A stretch of DNA of 64,000 nucleotides from Brasenia schreberi (taxonomy: Eukaryota; Streptophyta; Magnoliopsida; Nymphaeales; Cabombaceae): contig JAYKKT010000076.1 of NCBI GenBank assembly GCA_036023115.1, forward strand, positions 2,976,001 through 3,040,000. Reading direction: 5' to 3'. Both the position numbers and the translations under genes were made by a program. This document shows, one piece after another, positions 37,921-50,657 of the stretch; position 1 is the first letter of the stretch; the number at the start of each line of letters is the position of its first letter. The notes under the pieces are model-generated. The model had not been told where the DNA came from and ran no database searches. It saw only the letters and a list, made by a program, of their open reading frames with translations.

Positions 37921-40900
37921 ATGGATTACAAAAATTATGAGCATTGCTTTGGGGCGTCCCCGCCTAGCGACGTGCCGCAGAGCCCGAATGCAGTAAGAAG
38001 TAAGCAAGGGCCACTACATTTTCGCCCGAATGTAGTGAATCAATTGCAGAGAGGGTTCCCACATCATGGACGGTTGTGGGTAAAGAAGTTAGTCCCGCTA
38101 CATTGCCGCCCGAATGTAGTGAAAAATTTTCAGAGAGAGTCTCCGCATTTTGATTATGGACGGATGCGGGGGGTAAGGAAGCTAGTCCTAGATAATAAGA
38201 TTCGTATTGGTTCTTGGAATATCGGAACATTATCGGGTAAGCTAATGGAGGTGGTAGATACTATGATTCGGAGAAAGATTCATATTCTATGTTTACAAGA
38301 GACAAAATGGGTTGGAGAAAAAGCAAAGGAGATAGAGGATACAGGTTTTAAATTATGGTACTCAGGTAAAGAAAAGGCCCGAAACGGAGTTGGTATTATC
38401 ATAAATAAAGATTTAAAGGAGAGTGTAGTAGACATACAACGATATGGTGACCGAATCATGACATTGAAATTAGTGTTAGGAGTAGAGGTTTTGAATATAG
38501 TTTGTGCTTACGCACCCCAAGTAGGACTAGAAGATAGTATAAAGACAGTTTTTTGGGAAGAGTTAGATAAGGTGTTTCAAAAGATTCCACAAAGGGAGAT
38601 GATTTGTTTAGGAGGAGATTTAAATGGACATGTCGGTAAAGAGGCATTAGGATATCAAGGGATTCATGGAAACTTTGGTTATGGGGATATAAACGAGGAA
38701 GGTAGGGAGATTTTAAATTTTGCTATGTCATTTGATCTCTTTATAGTCAATACAATCTTCAAAAAACGAGATGAACATTTAATTACTTATAAGAGTGGCT
38801 TATCACAAACACAAATTGATTACTTTATTTGTAGAAAAAAAGATAGAGCGTGTTGTAAAGATTGTAAGGTAATTCCAGGAGAAAGCTTAACCACCCAACA
38901 TCGACTTTTAGTTATGGATTTACAAATAAAAAAATGGACAAAGAAGAAAAGAGTGCATCAAGCTATTCGGACTAAATGGTGGAACCTCAAAAGCGAGAAA
39001 GAAGATATATTTAAACAAAAAGTCCTTCAAGGAGATGTTTGGAATTATGTTGGCACACCCTCTGATATGTGGAACAATGTGGCTATACATATTAGGAAAG
39101 TGGCGAAAGATGTGTTAGGGGTATCTAAGGGAGGTGTACCGGCACAAAAAGAAGCTTGGTGGTGGAGTGAAGTAGTACAAAACAAAATCAAGGCAAAGAG
39201 GGCATGTTACAAATTACATTATGCTAAGAAAACTAGTGAAACTTTAGAAGCTTATAAGAAAGCAAAGAAGGAAGCAAAAAAGGCCGTTAGTGAAGCAAAA
39301 GCTAAGATTTGGGAGGACTTATATAAAAAACTCAACTCAAAAGAGGGTCAAAGAGATACTTTTAGGATAGCTAGGGCTAGAGATAAGAAAACTAAAGATC
39401 TTAATTATGTTAGATGCATAAAAGACGAGGATGAAAAAATTCTAGTGGCAAATGATGATATAAGAAGTAGATGGAAAAACTATTTTTATAATCTTTTTAA
39501 TGAAAATAAAGATGTTAGTATTAGTTTAGGAGATTTAGCCAAATCAGAAAAGTATATAAACCACAATTTCTACCGACGTATTCAAAAGAATGAAGTCAAA
39601 GAGGCTCTTAAACATATGAAGAGTGGTAAATCGGTAGGACCAGATAATATTCCTATAGAAGTTTGGAAAATACTAGGAGAAATAGGAATCACTTGGCTCA
39701 CAAGACTATTTAATGAAATATGAAAAAACCAAAAGATGCCCGAGGAATGGAGAGCAAGTACATTTATACCCGTATATAAGAACAAGGGAGACATTCAAAA
39801 TTGTGCGAATTATCGAGGTATCAAGTTAATGAGTCATACTATGAAATTATGGGAAAGAATTATCGAACGTAGGTTAAGACAAGTATCAAGTACAACAGAG
39901 AACCAATTTGGATTTATGCCAGGTAGATCTACTATTGAAGCGATTCACCTTTTGAGACGTCTTATGGAACATTTTAGAGCAAAAAAGAAAGACCTTCACA
40001 TGATATTTATTGATCTAGAAAAAGCTTATGATAGGGTACTGAGGGAGGTTCTTTGGAGAACTTTGGAAAAAAGAGGTATCCCATTGACATATATTAACCT
40101 TATAAGAGACATGTATGATGGTGCAAAAACATGTGTGAGGACTCATGAAGGAACGACAGACTTCTTTGAAGTTAATATTGGGTTACATCAAGGATCAACT
40201 TTAAGTCCATACTTATTTATAATGGTGATGGATGAGTTAACAAAACATATTCAAGATGAAGTACCTTGGTGTATGTTATTTGCAGATGACATTGTATTAG
40301 TGGAGGAGTCTAAGGAAAAAGTTAATAGAAAATTGGAACTATGGAGAGAAACATTAGAAAACAAAGGCCTCCGACTTAGTAGAACAAAGACCGAATATAT
40401 GGAATGTAAGTTTGATCATTTGGCTACTTCAGAAGACATAGAAATTAAAATTGGCACACATTGCATTCCCCAAAAGGAAAGTTTTAAATACCTAGGGTCA
40501 ATTTTTCAAAGTGATGGAAGAATTGATGGAGATGTTACACATAGAATTAATGCTGGTTGGTTAAAATGGAGAGGAGCATCAGGTATTCTTTGCGATAAGA
40601 AGATACCATTAAAATTAAAAGGTAAATATTATAGAGCAGCAGTTAGGCCTGCCATGTTTTATGGTTCTGAGTGTTGGGCAGTTAATCATCAACATGTACA
40701 AAAGATGTCTGTGATAGAAATGAAGATGTTGAGATGGATGAGTGGTCATACAAGAAAAGACCGTATACATAATGAGGTTATTAGAAACAAATTAGGAGTG
40801 GCACCAATAGAGGATAAAATGAGAGAACATCATTTAAGATGGTTTGGACATATAGAAAGAAGATCAAAAGAAGAACCTGTAAGAAGGTTAGAAAAACTAA

Positions 40901-41052
40901 ATTTAGAAAGTATTAAAAGAGGTAGAGGACGACCACAAAAGTGTTGGAAAGAAACAATAAAGAATGATCTAGCTTATTGGGAGTTAACTGCTAACATGGC
41001 ACACGATAGAGATCTGTGGAAACAAAGAATCCATGTAGCCGACCCCGTCTAG
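37921..41052 (+). pseudogene. LINE endonuclease-reverse transcriptase ORF with one nonsense codon
   Basis: The frame from ATG 37921 to TAG 41052 would be 1,043 aa but has a single in-frame TGA at 39721-39723; translation could restart at ATG 39736. N-terminal AP endonuclease: GSWNIGT, LQETKW, GGDLNGHVG, QIDYF and a QHRLLV ending. RT from about residue 545: [27 protein letters not shown] (first catalytic Asp), [23 protein letters not shown] (Asp pair). The C-terminal region with [14 protein letters not shown] and [10 protein letters not shown] is typical of plant RTE proteins. The stop falls between the KSVGPDN motif and the KMPEEWR motif, where a tryptophan codon would be natural, so the domains are cut apart rather than eroded. 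No frameshift is seen. Confidence 0.93.
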
Positions 41053-41068
41053 TATGGGAAAAGGCTTA

Positions 41069-41098
41069 GTTGTTGTTGTTGTTGTTGTTGTTGTTGTT
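41069..41098 (+). repeat. GTT microsatellite tail of the LINE
   Basis: About ten GTT units between the end of the LINE ORF region and the target duplication; characteristic RTE-style 3' tail. Confidence 0.9.
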
Positions 41099-41569
41099 AT
41101 CCTTACGATAAAAGACAATCTCTCCCTCTCCCTCCCCTCTCCAATTGTCTTAGATGATTTTGCATTTCTTTGGCTAATCAACAAGATATAAGGTTACATA
41201 GGGTTGGAGAATGGTATTTCAGTTGAAGTTTAATAGATTTACTCACCTCATATTAGTGCTACGTTAAGGCTATTTGTTTGATGTGGTTCACAGTGCCTGC
41301 ATTTAATGCAAAAATTATTGATGCATTCACTACATCATAGGTTTGACTCAGGCATGAAAAGAACTTTGCCTGATTTCTAGTGAAAACCTATTTTGTTTAC
41401 TCCTTTTTATCATTTATATGATCTTTTATTATTGACATGTATGTAAAAACTATATGTCCTTTATATGCATGACTTGTTTTCTCTAAATGTTGCCTTTACT
41501 AAAGGAACCTTATATTCCTACTTGGTATTTTGAATTTTGTTCAGGGCAGGCTTCATAATTTATAATGTT

Positions 41570-41790
41570 AAATTTCATTATGAGATATCAATCACACTAC
41601 ACTATTTCAAGCTATTAAGAATTATATCACAATCTATTATTTCTCATGCCAAATTCCATCAAGAGCTATTTGTCCTATCACACTATTTCAAGCTGTACTT
41701 CACAATTCCTAGTAACAAATACTATTACGAGATATCTGTTATAGCACATTATTTCAGGCTGTTAGGAGTCATCTATAATAAACACATATG
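41570..41790 (+). repeat. Three diverged units sharing ATTTCAAGCTRTTAAG-like cores
   Basis: The shared core TATTTCA(A/G)GCT recurs with GCT at about 41611, 41692 and 41758 (spacings 81 and 66). A 96-codon open frame (41537-41827) passes through all three, giving peptide repeats around HYFKLLRI, HYFKLYFT and HYFRLLGV. No known protein is recognised. Confidence 0.5.
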
Positions 41791-41953
41791 GGGTTTAAGT
41801 AAGCACACTTTTAATGCTAATAGTTAGGAATGTAAAACTTATTATGAAGAAGGAAATAATGCAATATCACTAGTTTAGAATTTGCATCATATAATAGGTG
41901 CATCCACTCTAATAAAGGGAAACATGCGCCATGTTTATTTGTACAACTGACAA

Positions 41954-42007
41954 TAGCCCAGCTTGGTGTACTGCTCTCACAATTTGAATGTCATGAGTTC
42001 CATCCCC
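41954..42007 (+). mobile_element. Possible tRNA-derived SINE head
   Basis: A-box-like TAGCCCAGCTTGG at 41954-41966 and B-box-like GAGTTCCATCCCC at 41995-42007, about 29 bp apart, as in tRNA-type Pol III promoters. Each has a mismatch or insertion against consensus. I cannot place the 3' end or a duplication. Confidence 0.3.
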
Positions 42008-42099
42008 TGGTATTAATCTATCTTTAGCTTCACCATTTTACCTGAAAAATGGGTCAATAGCTCATCTTTTAGAGAGTTTACCAGTCTAAGCGCATTGGT

Positions 42100-42790
42100 A
42101 AATTTATCAGTCTAAACACATCGAGTTCATCAAGGTCAATGTCTCATGTACACTATTTTTCTTTGTGGTGCGGATAAATATATTAACTCATCATCATCCT
42201 AAATTGTTCTCCAAAATTACATAAGCGGAACATTCTGAGATCATCATTGAATTTTGAAAATTATGGTGACAAAAAAACATAAATTACTTTATATAAACAC
42301 TGTCATAGAAATAAACTTGTAAAAGTGGCTTGATCTGCATGAACATGAGCTGATTCATGGATGGTCCCATGTAATTATCGAGATGAAGAAATTTTATACT
42401 TTCAAATTTATGAATTAAGGATTGGATTTTACTCTAAATTGTATGTGTACAGTGCAACTCCTTTAAAAAGTGTATCCGTCTAAGCACATAAAGTTCATCA
42501 CGCTCAATTTCCTATCTACTATTTCCCTCTCTTTGTGACATAGATAAAGTAAATCAATTCATCATTGTCCCAAAATGTTCTTTGAAATTATATGAGCCAA
42601 ACATTCTAAAATCACAGGTAGAACACAAAAAAACTTGACCTTATTTATACACCATCATGTATATGAATAAACTTGATTATAAATGTCCAGGTCTGCATGT
42701 ATATGAACTGATTCATGTAAGGTTCCATGTAATTCTTGAGATGGAATAAGTTCTAAATACATTTTGAACTTATAGCTTTCACCCTTATAA
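42100..42790 (+). repeat. Pair of diverged direct repeats, spacing about 368 bp
   Basis: About 42100-42410 and 42468-42785 align along their length by eye: GTCTAAACACAT/GTCTAAGCACAT, AGTTCATCA, CATTCTGAGATCA/CATTCTAAAATCA, CTGATTCATG, CCATGTAATT. The similarity is moderate, so the duplication is old. No coding frame. Confidence 0.7.
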
Positions 42791-45472
42791 ATATCAATAT
42801 GCTGAGACTAAATATCTTGCAAATACCAATTTCGTTTTAGATCTACAGGCTTGTTTGTTTTTGGTTTCAAAGTTTTTCCATAATTTTCTTCAACTTTTGG
42901 ATTTTTCAAATAAAATGCAAGCCTCTAGGGAATCTAACATGATATGGTACTAAGTTTATAAAACCGCAATTTGTAAGCATCTTGTGATAGAATAGTGTTG
43001 ATGCCTCTGTGGATTTATTATAAAAGTTGACAGATTTGAATCTAAATTCATACCTTGTCAAATGTCATATTCAAGTCTAATCTGATAACAAATTTAGTGT
43101 ATTGTCATGGAAGTAAAGGATTTAGCTCAACACATTTAAGTTCAATCCAAGTTCTACTAAGGGAACTATAACTCATTTATCAAGACCAGGATTCCCAAAC
43201 TATATGTGGATGGTTGGGTACTTGGGAAAGAAACAAGCAAGGTGAATATTAGTTCATGACGTATAAGGTTTAGGATACAAGAACCAGGAGTAGGAAGGGT
43301 ATGATGATATGTTCATGAAAGAATGGGAAAATGTGAGGTGATACAAATCTAAGAAGACATGATGCTAAGCCTTTAATGAAATATGTAGAAATAAATGAGA
43401 AGAAAAGGCTCTAGAGTCGGCACACACCCTACCTCTATCGCCATGCCTTTGAGCCACATGCTTTAGCGCTCGATGGTCCTGAGTGTGCCTCTCAATGTAC
43501 TACACGGTTTATGTGTAACATCTACTTCGTTCACCCCTCCTGTGCCTACACATCTACACGTGGAACCTCCTTGTTGCATCACACTGCATGTCTTCTTGTA
43601 CATGACTCGGGTGGAGTACTGCTCTCTATTCTCTTCGTTGAGCACTAACGCTTGTGGACACACCACTTCACTTGATGGAACGTTGTGAGCATCTAGCTAG
43701 CACCGGGTGTTGGTTCCCTATACACGTTGAGATGATACACTTATAACTTACTTTCTTTCATGTACCTAAGGGGCAAGGACTCCCTCTATATAAAGGGATG
43801 AACCCCTCCTATTTTCATTTGATCTTCCTTCTTCTCATTTTGTTTTTCTCTTCTCTCTTTTTCTCATAGCTTCTCTTCATGAGTGCCAACTCTTCACAGC
43901 CGAGCTGCATATCCATTGTACGAGACTTTCAGATTAATGCAAGTAAGGATATACCAACTCAGTTAGGTCTTTGATGTTATTTTTCACGAGATGCTTTCAT
44001 ATTCAAGCTTTGTTTAACTTTTTTTTCAAATTATTGTATTTGTTTAAGCTTTTTTCATGAAGCATTTAGAAGGTCTTTTACATAAAGATATGATATATGG
44101 ATTTTAATTTCTTGACTTATTTCTATAGGGTACATCTATCAATATTATATTAGTCCAGCAAGCCGTGCCTCTCTTAATAAATGGATGGCAAAGTGCACCA
44201 CAACATCAAAAAAGTTAGGAGAAATTGATCGTGAGGAGGATCAGCAGTAAAGATGTCAATAGATTATATTCAGGTTGTATCTTGGCAAAAAGAATCAGCT
44301 TTAATAGGAGAAAGGGTTTCAGATGTGTTTGGGTATAGGGACTAATTACTTTGATATGATTCCAGCAACTCTAATAGAAAAGGGGGATTTGAACACAATA
44401 CATGTGTTGCCAAATTGAGCTATAACAGTTGGTGGTAGAGTTTTGCTTCAAATTACTAGCATCAAATTGAGATACAACTGCATCGTTAGGTAGTGTAGCT
44501 TTTACCAACCAGCATTTTGGGATAAATTGACTTATCTCCACCGTTTTGTCTCTCAATCACAAAAGGAAATATCATGGGAAAAACCTTAATTGTACAAGTA
44601 TAATTATGTTTGTCATTATTTGACGTACATTTCTCTCTGTCATCTTCCCAAATTGAAGTTTTTAAAGGCAAATTCAGCAGTAAGTTTGATCTTGGTTACC
44701 AAAATTGACTAAAGAAATTTAAGTATAAGATGCTTGAAACTGAAGCCATACATAGTAATCTCTCATTTTGCACTTTTTCTTTCTAGATACACATCTGAGT
44801 TTGAATCTACTTTCGTCTTGGGCCAATTTCTGAAGAAATTTAGATAAATCATTGGTTTCTTTTAATTAAAAAGATTGTAAATGGCTTGCATGAAGAATTG
44901 GCCTCTGGAAAGGGAATTTCGCATTCCTTGAAAGAAAGTATTAATCAGATCCTACTGACTACTGGCTTTCTCAAAGGAAACACAGAAAGAAGGGTCATGT
45001 GTTAACATGTTAATTGGGTCAAACTGTTTCGTATAAGTCTATAAGTCGATCATGAGCTGCAAAATGTGCTATTCTATTCAACATAAACCCCACACAACAT
45101 CATAGACCACCTCAACAAAACTGTTTAAGGCCAGATTCGTGAATCAGTAAATCAACTTTGTTAAATGAGGAACTTAATTGGATGCTAATTACGAATGAGT
45201 TTAACATCCCATTTTCCTTGGACCCCCATCCTAAGGTTGGTGGACTCTGATCTGAACCTTCTGATTGTAGGTCAATTTACACAGAATAAAAGTGATCAGT
45301 TTTATGCTGCTTGCAACTTAATTGCATACGTTTTCTCTTGATCGCACAACTCTTGTTGGTGGAGTTATGTTTGTGAATCCAATAAAAAAGTAAAAAGTTG
45401 TTTTTACTGAAAAGACTTATTAACCATTGAATCGCAACAACAATAATGACTTCAGTCTTCATGGAACAAGTT

Positions 45473-48400
45473 TGTAGACGCAGAAAATCTCCGCCTCCCT
45501 AGTTTCTTAGGCCTGGGGTGAACCTTTTCGTATGTCTAAGTCCTATTTGTATAAATAGGGCATGCCAGCTAGCTTACCTAAGCTAGCGAAGATATATTTT
45601 ATCCTGACTTCTAACGTGGCGATTGTGAGCAAGTAAGCTCTTGTCGTCGCAGACCTTCTTGCACCGATGCGCAAGGGTCAGTCTGTACGCTTTAAAAATC
45701 GAGTTTGGGGTAGAAAAAGCCTACGAAAGCAGTTCGAGGTGTTTGATTCGGGTCTTTAATACGATTTTCAGATTTTTATATCACGTGGATTTGCACGTGC
45801 CTAAGTCTTTCTTTTTATCCCTTTACGGGCCACCTAGGTGTGTGTTATGAACACTCCACTAAATGTGGCGAATTTGAGTGGGAGTATGGGGTTTCCTTTG
45901 ATGCAATATGCGCCCTAACTCGTGGTATGGCATAGATGCAATGCAAACTCACGCTACTCCAAAGGGAAAACCCGAATGTAAAGACAATACCGAAGGGAAA
46001 TGACTTGAAATGTAAATGCCGAAAGGAAATAACCGATGGGAAATTGCCGAAGGGGAATACGTATATAAGGTATATATGGGCCCTTACTCGAGTCTTGCCA
46101 ATAAGAGCGAAGGCTCAATGTGGGTGCGTGCTTGAATTGAAAGACTACACACACGACATGAAATGAAACCCAAATATAACTTGCAATATGGCCTTAACTA
46201 AGGTCTTGGGAATAAGAGCGAAAGCTCAATGTGTGTGAGTGCTTGAATTGAAGTACTACGCACACAACATGAAATTAAACCCAAATATAACTTGCAGTAT
46301 GGCCTTAACTAAGGTCTTGGGAATAAGAGCGAAGGCTCAATGTGTGTGAGTGCTTGAATTGAAGTACTACGCACACAACATGAAATTAAACCCAAATATA
46401 AATTGCAGTATGGCCTTAACTAAGGTCTTGGGAATAAGAGCGAAGGCTCAATGTGTGTGCGTGCTTGAATTGAAAGACAACACACTCAACTTAAGCAAAA
46501 CCCTACGTAATTTAAAGTATATACATATATTTATATCCTAGGGGCTGATTAGGCCCGTGTGTGTTCAAAATCATGCACGACTAAGAGAGTGCACGTGTGT
46601 GTGGGTGTGCCAAGCCACGTTATTACAAGCGAGGGGAGATTATGCTCCGTTATTACAACCCCGTATCAAATTTAATTCAAGCAAGTCTACAACTAAGGAC
46701 CGAGTTAGGCACTTACTTATAGCTGGTCCGGAGGTGACTTGCTCGAGCGTAGGCTTGGCTTCGCCTTGGGCTACAAGAGGGAGCTCCTCGAAGTTGAACG
46801 GCAAGGGGGGCTGCTGGCCGGATGCCTTGAGTGTGCGGGAAGGGCGCCTTGAAGGTGGCCGACTGCTAGGAAGGTGCCGAACTTGGTGCTTTGGGTTAAG
46901 GTGACTAAGTAGGGTCACTAAGGGAGGGTGTAGTATTAGGAAAGATGGCACTAAGTGGGAGCCTAAGGGAGTGCCTAAGGCTGGCGGATGGCTGGCTGAG
47001 TGGTTTAGGTACAGTCGGTTGGAGTGGCCGACTAAGGGAGACTTGGTGGTGGCCGACTATTAGGATGGCTAGGTAATGGTGAGGATGGGAAGGGAGCTAG
47101 CTAGGGTGTCGTGTGAGATGGAGTTAGGGGTTGGTGGGAAGTGTAAGGGACAGGTCCTAGGGAGCTAAGTGGAGTGGTCGGGTGTTGCTAGGGGAAGTAG
47201 TTCTAGGCGGGTGGTTGAAGTGGCTAAGGTCTGGCCGAATGGGTAGGGTGACGAATAGGTGGTGTTAGGGTGAGGTGGTGGTGGTGTAGGTGGCTGAGAG
47301 TGGAGGGGGAGTGAAGAAGAGGTGGAGTTTAAGGATAGGGTACTAACCAAAAGGGGAAGAAGGCGGTGGATGGAAGAGGGGCAGCTGGGTGTCTTGGATG
47401 CGCAGGATGGGGTTCGGCCGGATGGAATGGTGGCGATGTGGAACTTGGCTGGAGCGGTGGTGGTGGTGGTGGTGCTTGGCTGGGAGGCAGTGGCGCAGGT
47501 GGTGCAAGGTGGAAGGCTCGGTGGGAAGATGGTTGGAGTCGGCAGGGCCAAGATGGGCTAGAAGGCCAAGGTGAAAAAGCTGAAAAACCCGCCCACTAGG
47601 GGGGGGGGGTTTATAGCTTTTTGAAGGGCGGTTGGGGCTGGTTTTGAGGAGGTGGTAAGGTGGTCTAGGGGTGGTGGTATGGTGATAAGGTGGGCTGGTT
47701 TTGGGGAGGGGCCAGATATTTTGATTTAGGGGGTATTAGGAATATGGTGTGCTAGGTTTAGGTGGGGTGGTTTAGGGGTTTAGGGTTTAGCTAGGTGGGT
47801 TGGTTTTGGGGTGAGGTTTAGTGAGGTAGGTTAGGTGATTAGGCTAGGATTAGGTTAGGTTTAGGGAAATTAAACTAGGTTTAGGGAAGTGGGTTAGGTG
47901 ATTAGGTTGGGATTAGGGAAGTGGGTTAGGTGATTAGGCTAGGTTTAGGACAGGATTAGGGTAAAAGGCTAGGATTAGGGCTTTTTGATTAGGGTTGGTT
48001 TAAGGAGCTCCCTTTGCATAGCCCATAGACCTTGTTGCATCATGTTGGTGCAGCCCTAGGTTAGGTTTTGGCTAATTACAAGCTTAAACCCATGTTAATT
48101 AGGCTAACCCACATGATTAACCCCAAACTTGACACACAAGTCAAGCTTAATTACAATCACTCCCTAATCTTATCCTCCCCCACTCTCTCTCATGCCCATA
48201 ATCCCACGTGAAATTCAAGTGGGCCCCACCTCTATTTATGAGAAGGTGATGTGGGCCATAGACATGGATATTGGATTGGATCTCTGGATCCAAATCCAAA
48301 TCCAAGTCTACACATGGGTTTGGATTGGGATCTGGATATATATGGTCCAGATCCAATCCAAACTGAATTCTGACTCCTTAAGGCTGTATTCGAAATGAAC

Positions 48401-48838
48401 GGTTTGTGCGGGGTCTGACGGCATCAGTACTCCGTTTGCGTCGTTCTTCGCCAACATGATCGTCCGCTTCTGTTTTCGCCTTCCGAAGCTGATTTCAAGT
48501 AATGTTTTGATGATAATAGGGTCTTGGACGTTCGAGATCTTGGGGGTGGATTCAATACGAGAGTTGTTGTGTCGGGCTCGACTTGTGCTCTGGTTCTGGG
48601 CTCTTTTTAGCTTCTCTAGTCCTGTCTTGATTAGGCCAAGCTGCTTCGGGGTTTTCAAAAGGTGTTTTAAAAGGTTTTTAAAACCATATTATACATTTTT
48701 AAAACATATAAAGTTCAAAATATATGTACAGGGTTGCTTGGAAGGCTCCTGGGTTTCCAAACTCAAAATAGCCCTTTGGGGCTGCTTTTATAAAACCAGG
48801 TTGATTTGAGAAATTCGTGGGATTTCAGAGTGTTTACA
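45473..48838 (-). mobile_element. 3' LTR of element G (Tat-like), minus orientation
   Basis: Starts TGTAAACACTCTG at 48838 and ends CGTCTACA at 45473 (3,366 bp). Polypurine-like AAAGAGGGACATC at 48839-48851 lies just outside. It contains the stem-loop tandem units (about 46080-46480), the GTAAGT donor at 46716, the telomere-like TTAGG stretch (about 47750-48000) and the hairpin plus TATA-like region (about 48240-48360). The left 5-bp flank is AAGTT (45468-45472); its partner lies beyond the window. Confidence 0.92.
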
Positions 48839-50066
48839 GATGTCCCTCTTTGGCCTTGTCCAAATCGATTTGGATAAGGGCAAAGATGACAAACACCCCT
48901 TTCAATGTCTCCCTAGATCTAGCCACGAAGAATATGGGATCGTCCCAATCTTTAGCAAAAAATCTCAATTTTAAAACCCTGGTAGGAGGAGATATCACGC
49001 CAAAGGGATATGTATGGAATCTGGTCCTAAATGCGATCATGTTTATGCAAGTACCATGAGTGGAATGTAGATGCATGGCATGGGTGTGGTGCCAAAAGTG
49101 GCGACCTCCCAAAGACCAGATGTGGTCGAACTCTTGAGACTTACAAGGTCTACTGCTCCAAGTGAGCAAATCCTATGTTGTTCGATGTTCGACTTTTCAA
49201 AATCTATTTACAAAACTATTTACAAAAGGGACAATTGTCTTGAGCCTTGATCCTAAGGATCTCGAGCTCTTCGTGTTTGCCCTTGTTTGAGTCTTAACAC
49301 TCGCTTATCTAGCGGAGGTTTTATAAGAAAACAAGCTATTTCAAATTCCTACGCCTTACTCGAAACGTCGAATTCTCAAACAAGATGAAATTCAAGTAAG
49401 TAAATCCTATTTTTACTTTAGGATTCCTCAAAATGAACCATGCTTTAGCTTGGGATAAGCCAGGGATGAGAAAGAGATACCACGGTCCCTTTTGAAGTGT
49501 CCCGTGGTTTGAGGCACAGAAGGCAGAAAACTACTATTTTTGAGCTTTTTGGCCTCTTTTTTCCTTTTTTTCATAGAGGGTCTCCCTTTGGGAGTATTTT
49601 TTCTTTAATCCCTCTTTTTCCATAAGAGAATCGATTTTTCTTTTGAATTCTGGTTTCTTTCTTTTGGAAAGATACTTTGAATGGGAAATTCCCTTTGTTT
49701 TAGCCTTTGTTTTCCTTTTGGAAGGAGAAGAGAAGAGGGGAGGACTTATCCCAAGCTTACACTCGATCCATTCCAGATCAGCCTATTTAGAAATAGCACG
49801 TACTACTTGTAAGTATCTTGCTATATTGAACTAGGCCTTTCTTTGTAAGAAGAAGGATTTTGAAATGTAACCACGATTTTGAAGACTCCACTCTTTCACA
49901 AGTGCGAATTCTCTCACTCAGGGTCACACGACTTTGCCTTTGCACCTTATTTTCATGTCTCAAGGCAGCTATCCCTAAAATTTTCGAAAATTGGAAGTTA
50001 ATCCAAATCCTACACATGATACTTCTTTAAGTATTGAATATTGATAGGATTTGCTAAATTCCTACC
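48839..50066 (-). mobile_element. 3' UTR of element G, interrupted by element D
   Basis: Homologous to 53580-54810. It stops at ...AAATTCCTACC, exactly where the younger element D begins. The rest of G (pol, gag, 5' LTR) should lie beyond 64000. No conserved ORF seen in this stretch. Confidence 0.9.
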
Positions 50067-50657
50067 TGTAGACGCGCGAAAATCCCCGCCTCTTCGCCTC
50101 TTTCGTGGCTCTGAGTGGATCTTATCGTGCGTCTAAGGCCTATGTATACAAACAGGGCGTGCCAGCTAGCTTACTTAAGCTAGCGAAGATATATTTAACA
50201 CTGACTTCTAAACGTGGCGACTGTGAGCAAGTGAGCTCTTGTCGTCGCAGACCTTCTTGCACCGATGCGCAAGGGTCAGTCTGTACGCTTTTGCAAAAAT
50301 CGAGTTTTGGGGAGAAAGTCTACGAAACGGTTCGAGGTATCTATTTCGGGTCTTTAAGATGCGATTGCATGTTTTAGATCACGTGGATTTGCACGTGCCT
50401 AAGTCTTTTTCTTTTATCCCTTTTTGGGTCGCCTAGTTTGTGTGTTATGAACACTCCACTACATGGGCGAATTCGAGCGGGGGTTGCTTCGATGCAATAT
50501 GTGTCCTACCTCGTGGTATGGCGTAGATGCAATGCAAACTCACGCTACTCCAAAGGGAAAACCCGAAATGTAAAGACAATACTGAAGGGAAATAACAGAA
50601 GGGAAATAACCGAAGGGAAATAACCGAAGGGAAATACGTATATATCTTATGTATATG

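Larger units (their letters stand above)
37808..41098 (+). mobile_element. RTE-type LINE, near full length, 20-bp TSD
   Basis: Flanked by ATCCTTAYGATAAAAGACAA at 37788-37807 and 41099-41118 (one T/C difference). It has a short 5' leader, one long open frame with endonuclease and reverse transcriptase, and a 3' end consisting of a GTT run. A single ORF with an AP endonuclease, no CCHC ORF1 and a simple-repeat tail instead of poly(A) fit the plant RTE group. Confidence 0.93.
41119..45472. other. Intergenic DNA between LINE and element G
   Basis: No gene is supported. It contains short diverged repeats (41570-41790), a possible tRNA-derived SINE head (41954-42007), a pair of diverged direct repeats (42100-42790) and a TATA-like CTATATAAAGG near 43793 followed by CT-rich sequence, which might be a decayed LTR or promoter. 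The rest is AT-rich and unassigned. Confidence 0.5.

Noticed and set aside
43780..43970. Independent gene promoter at CTATATAAAGG (43793)
   Set aside because: No coding region follows within reach; it might be a decayed LTR, but no ends or duplications could be placed.
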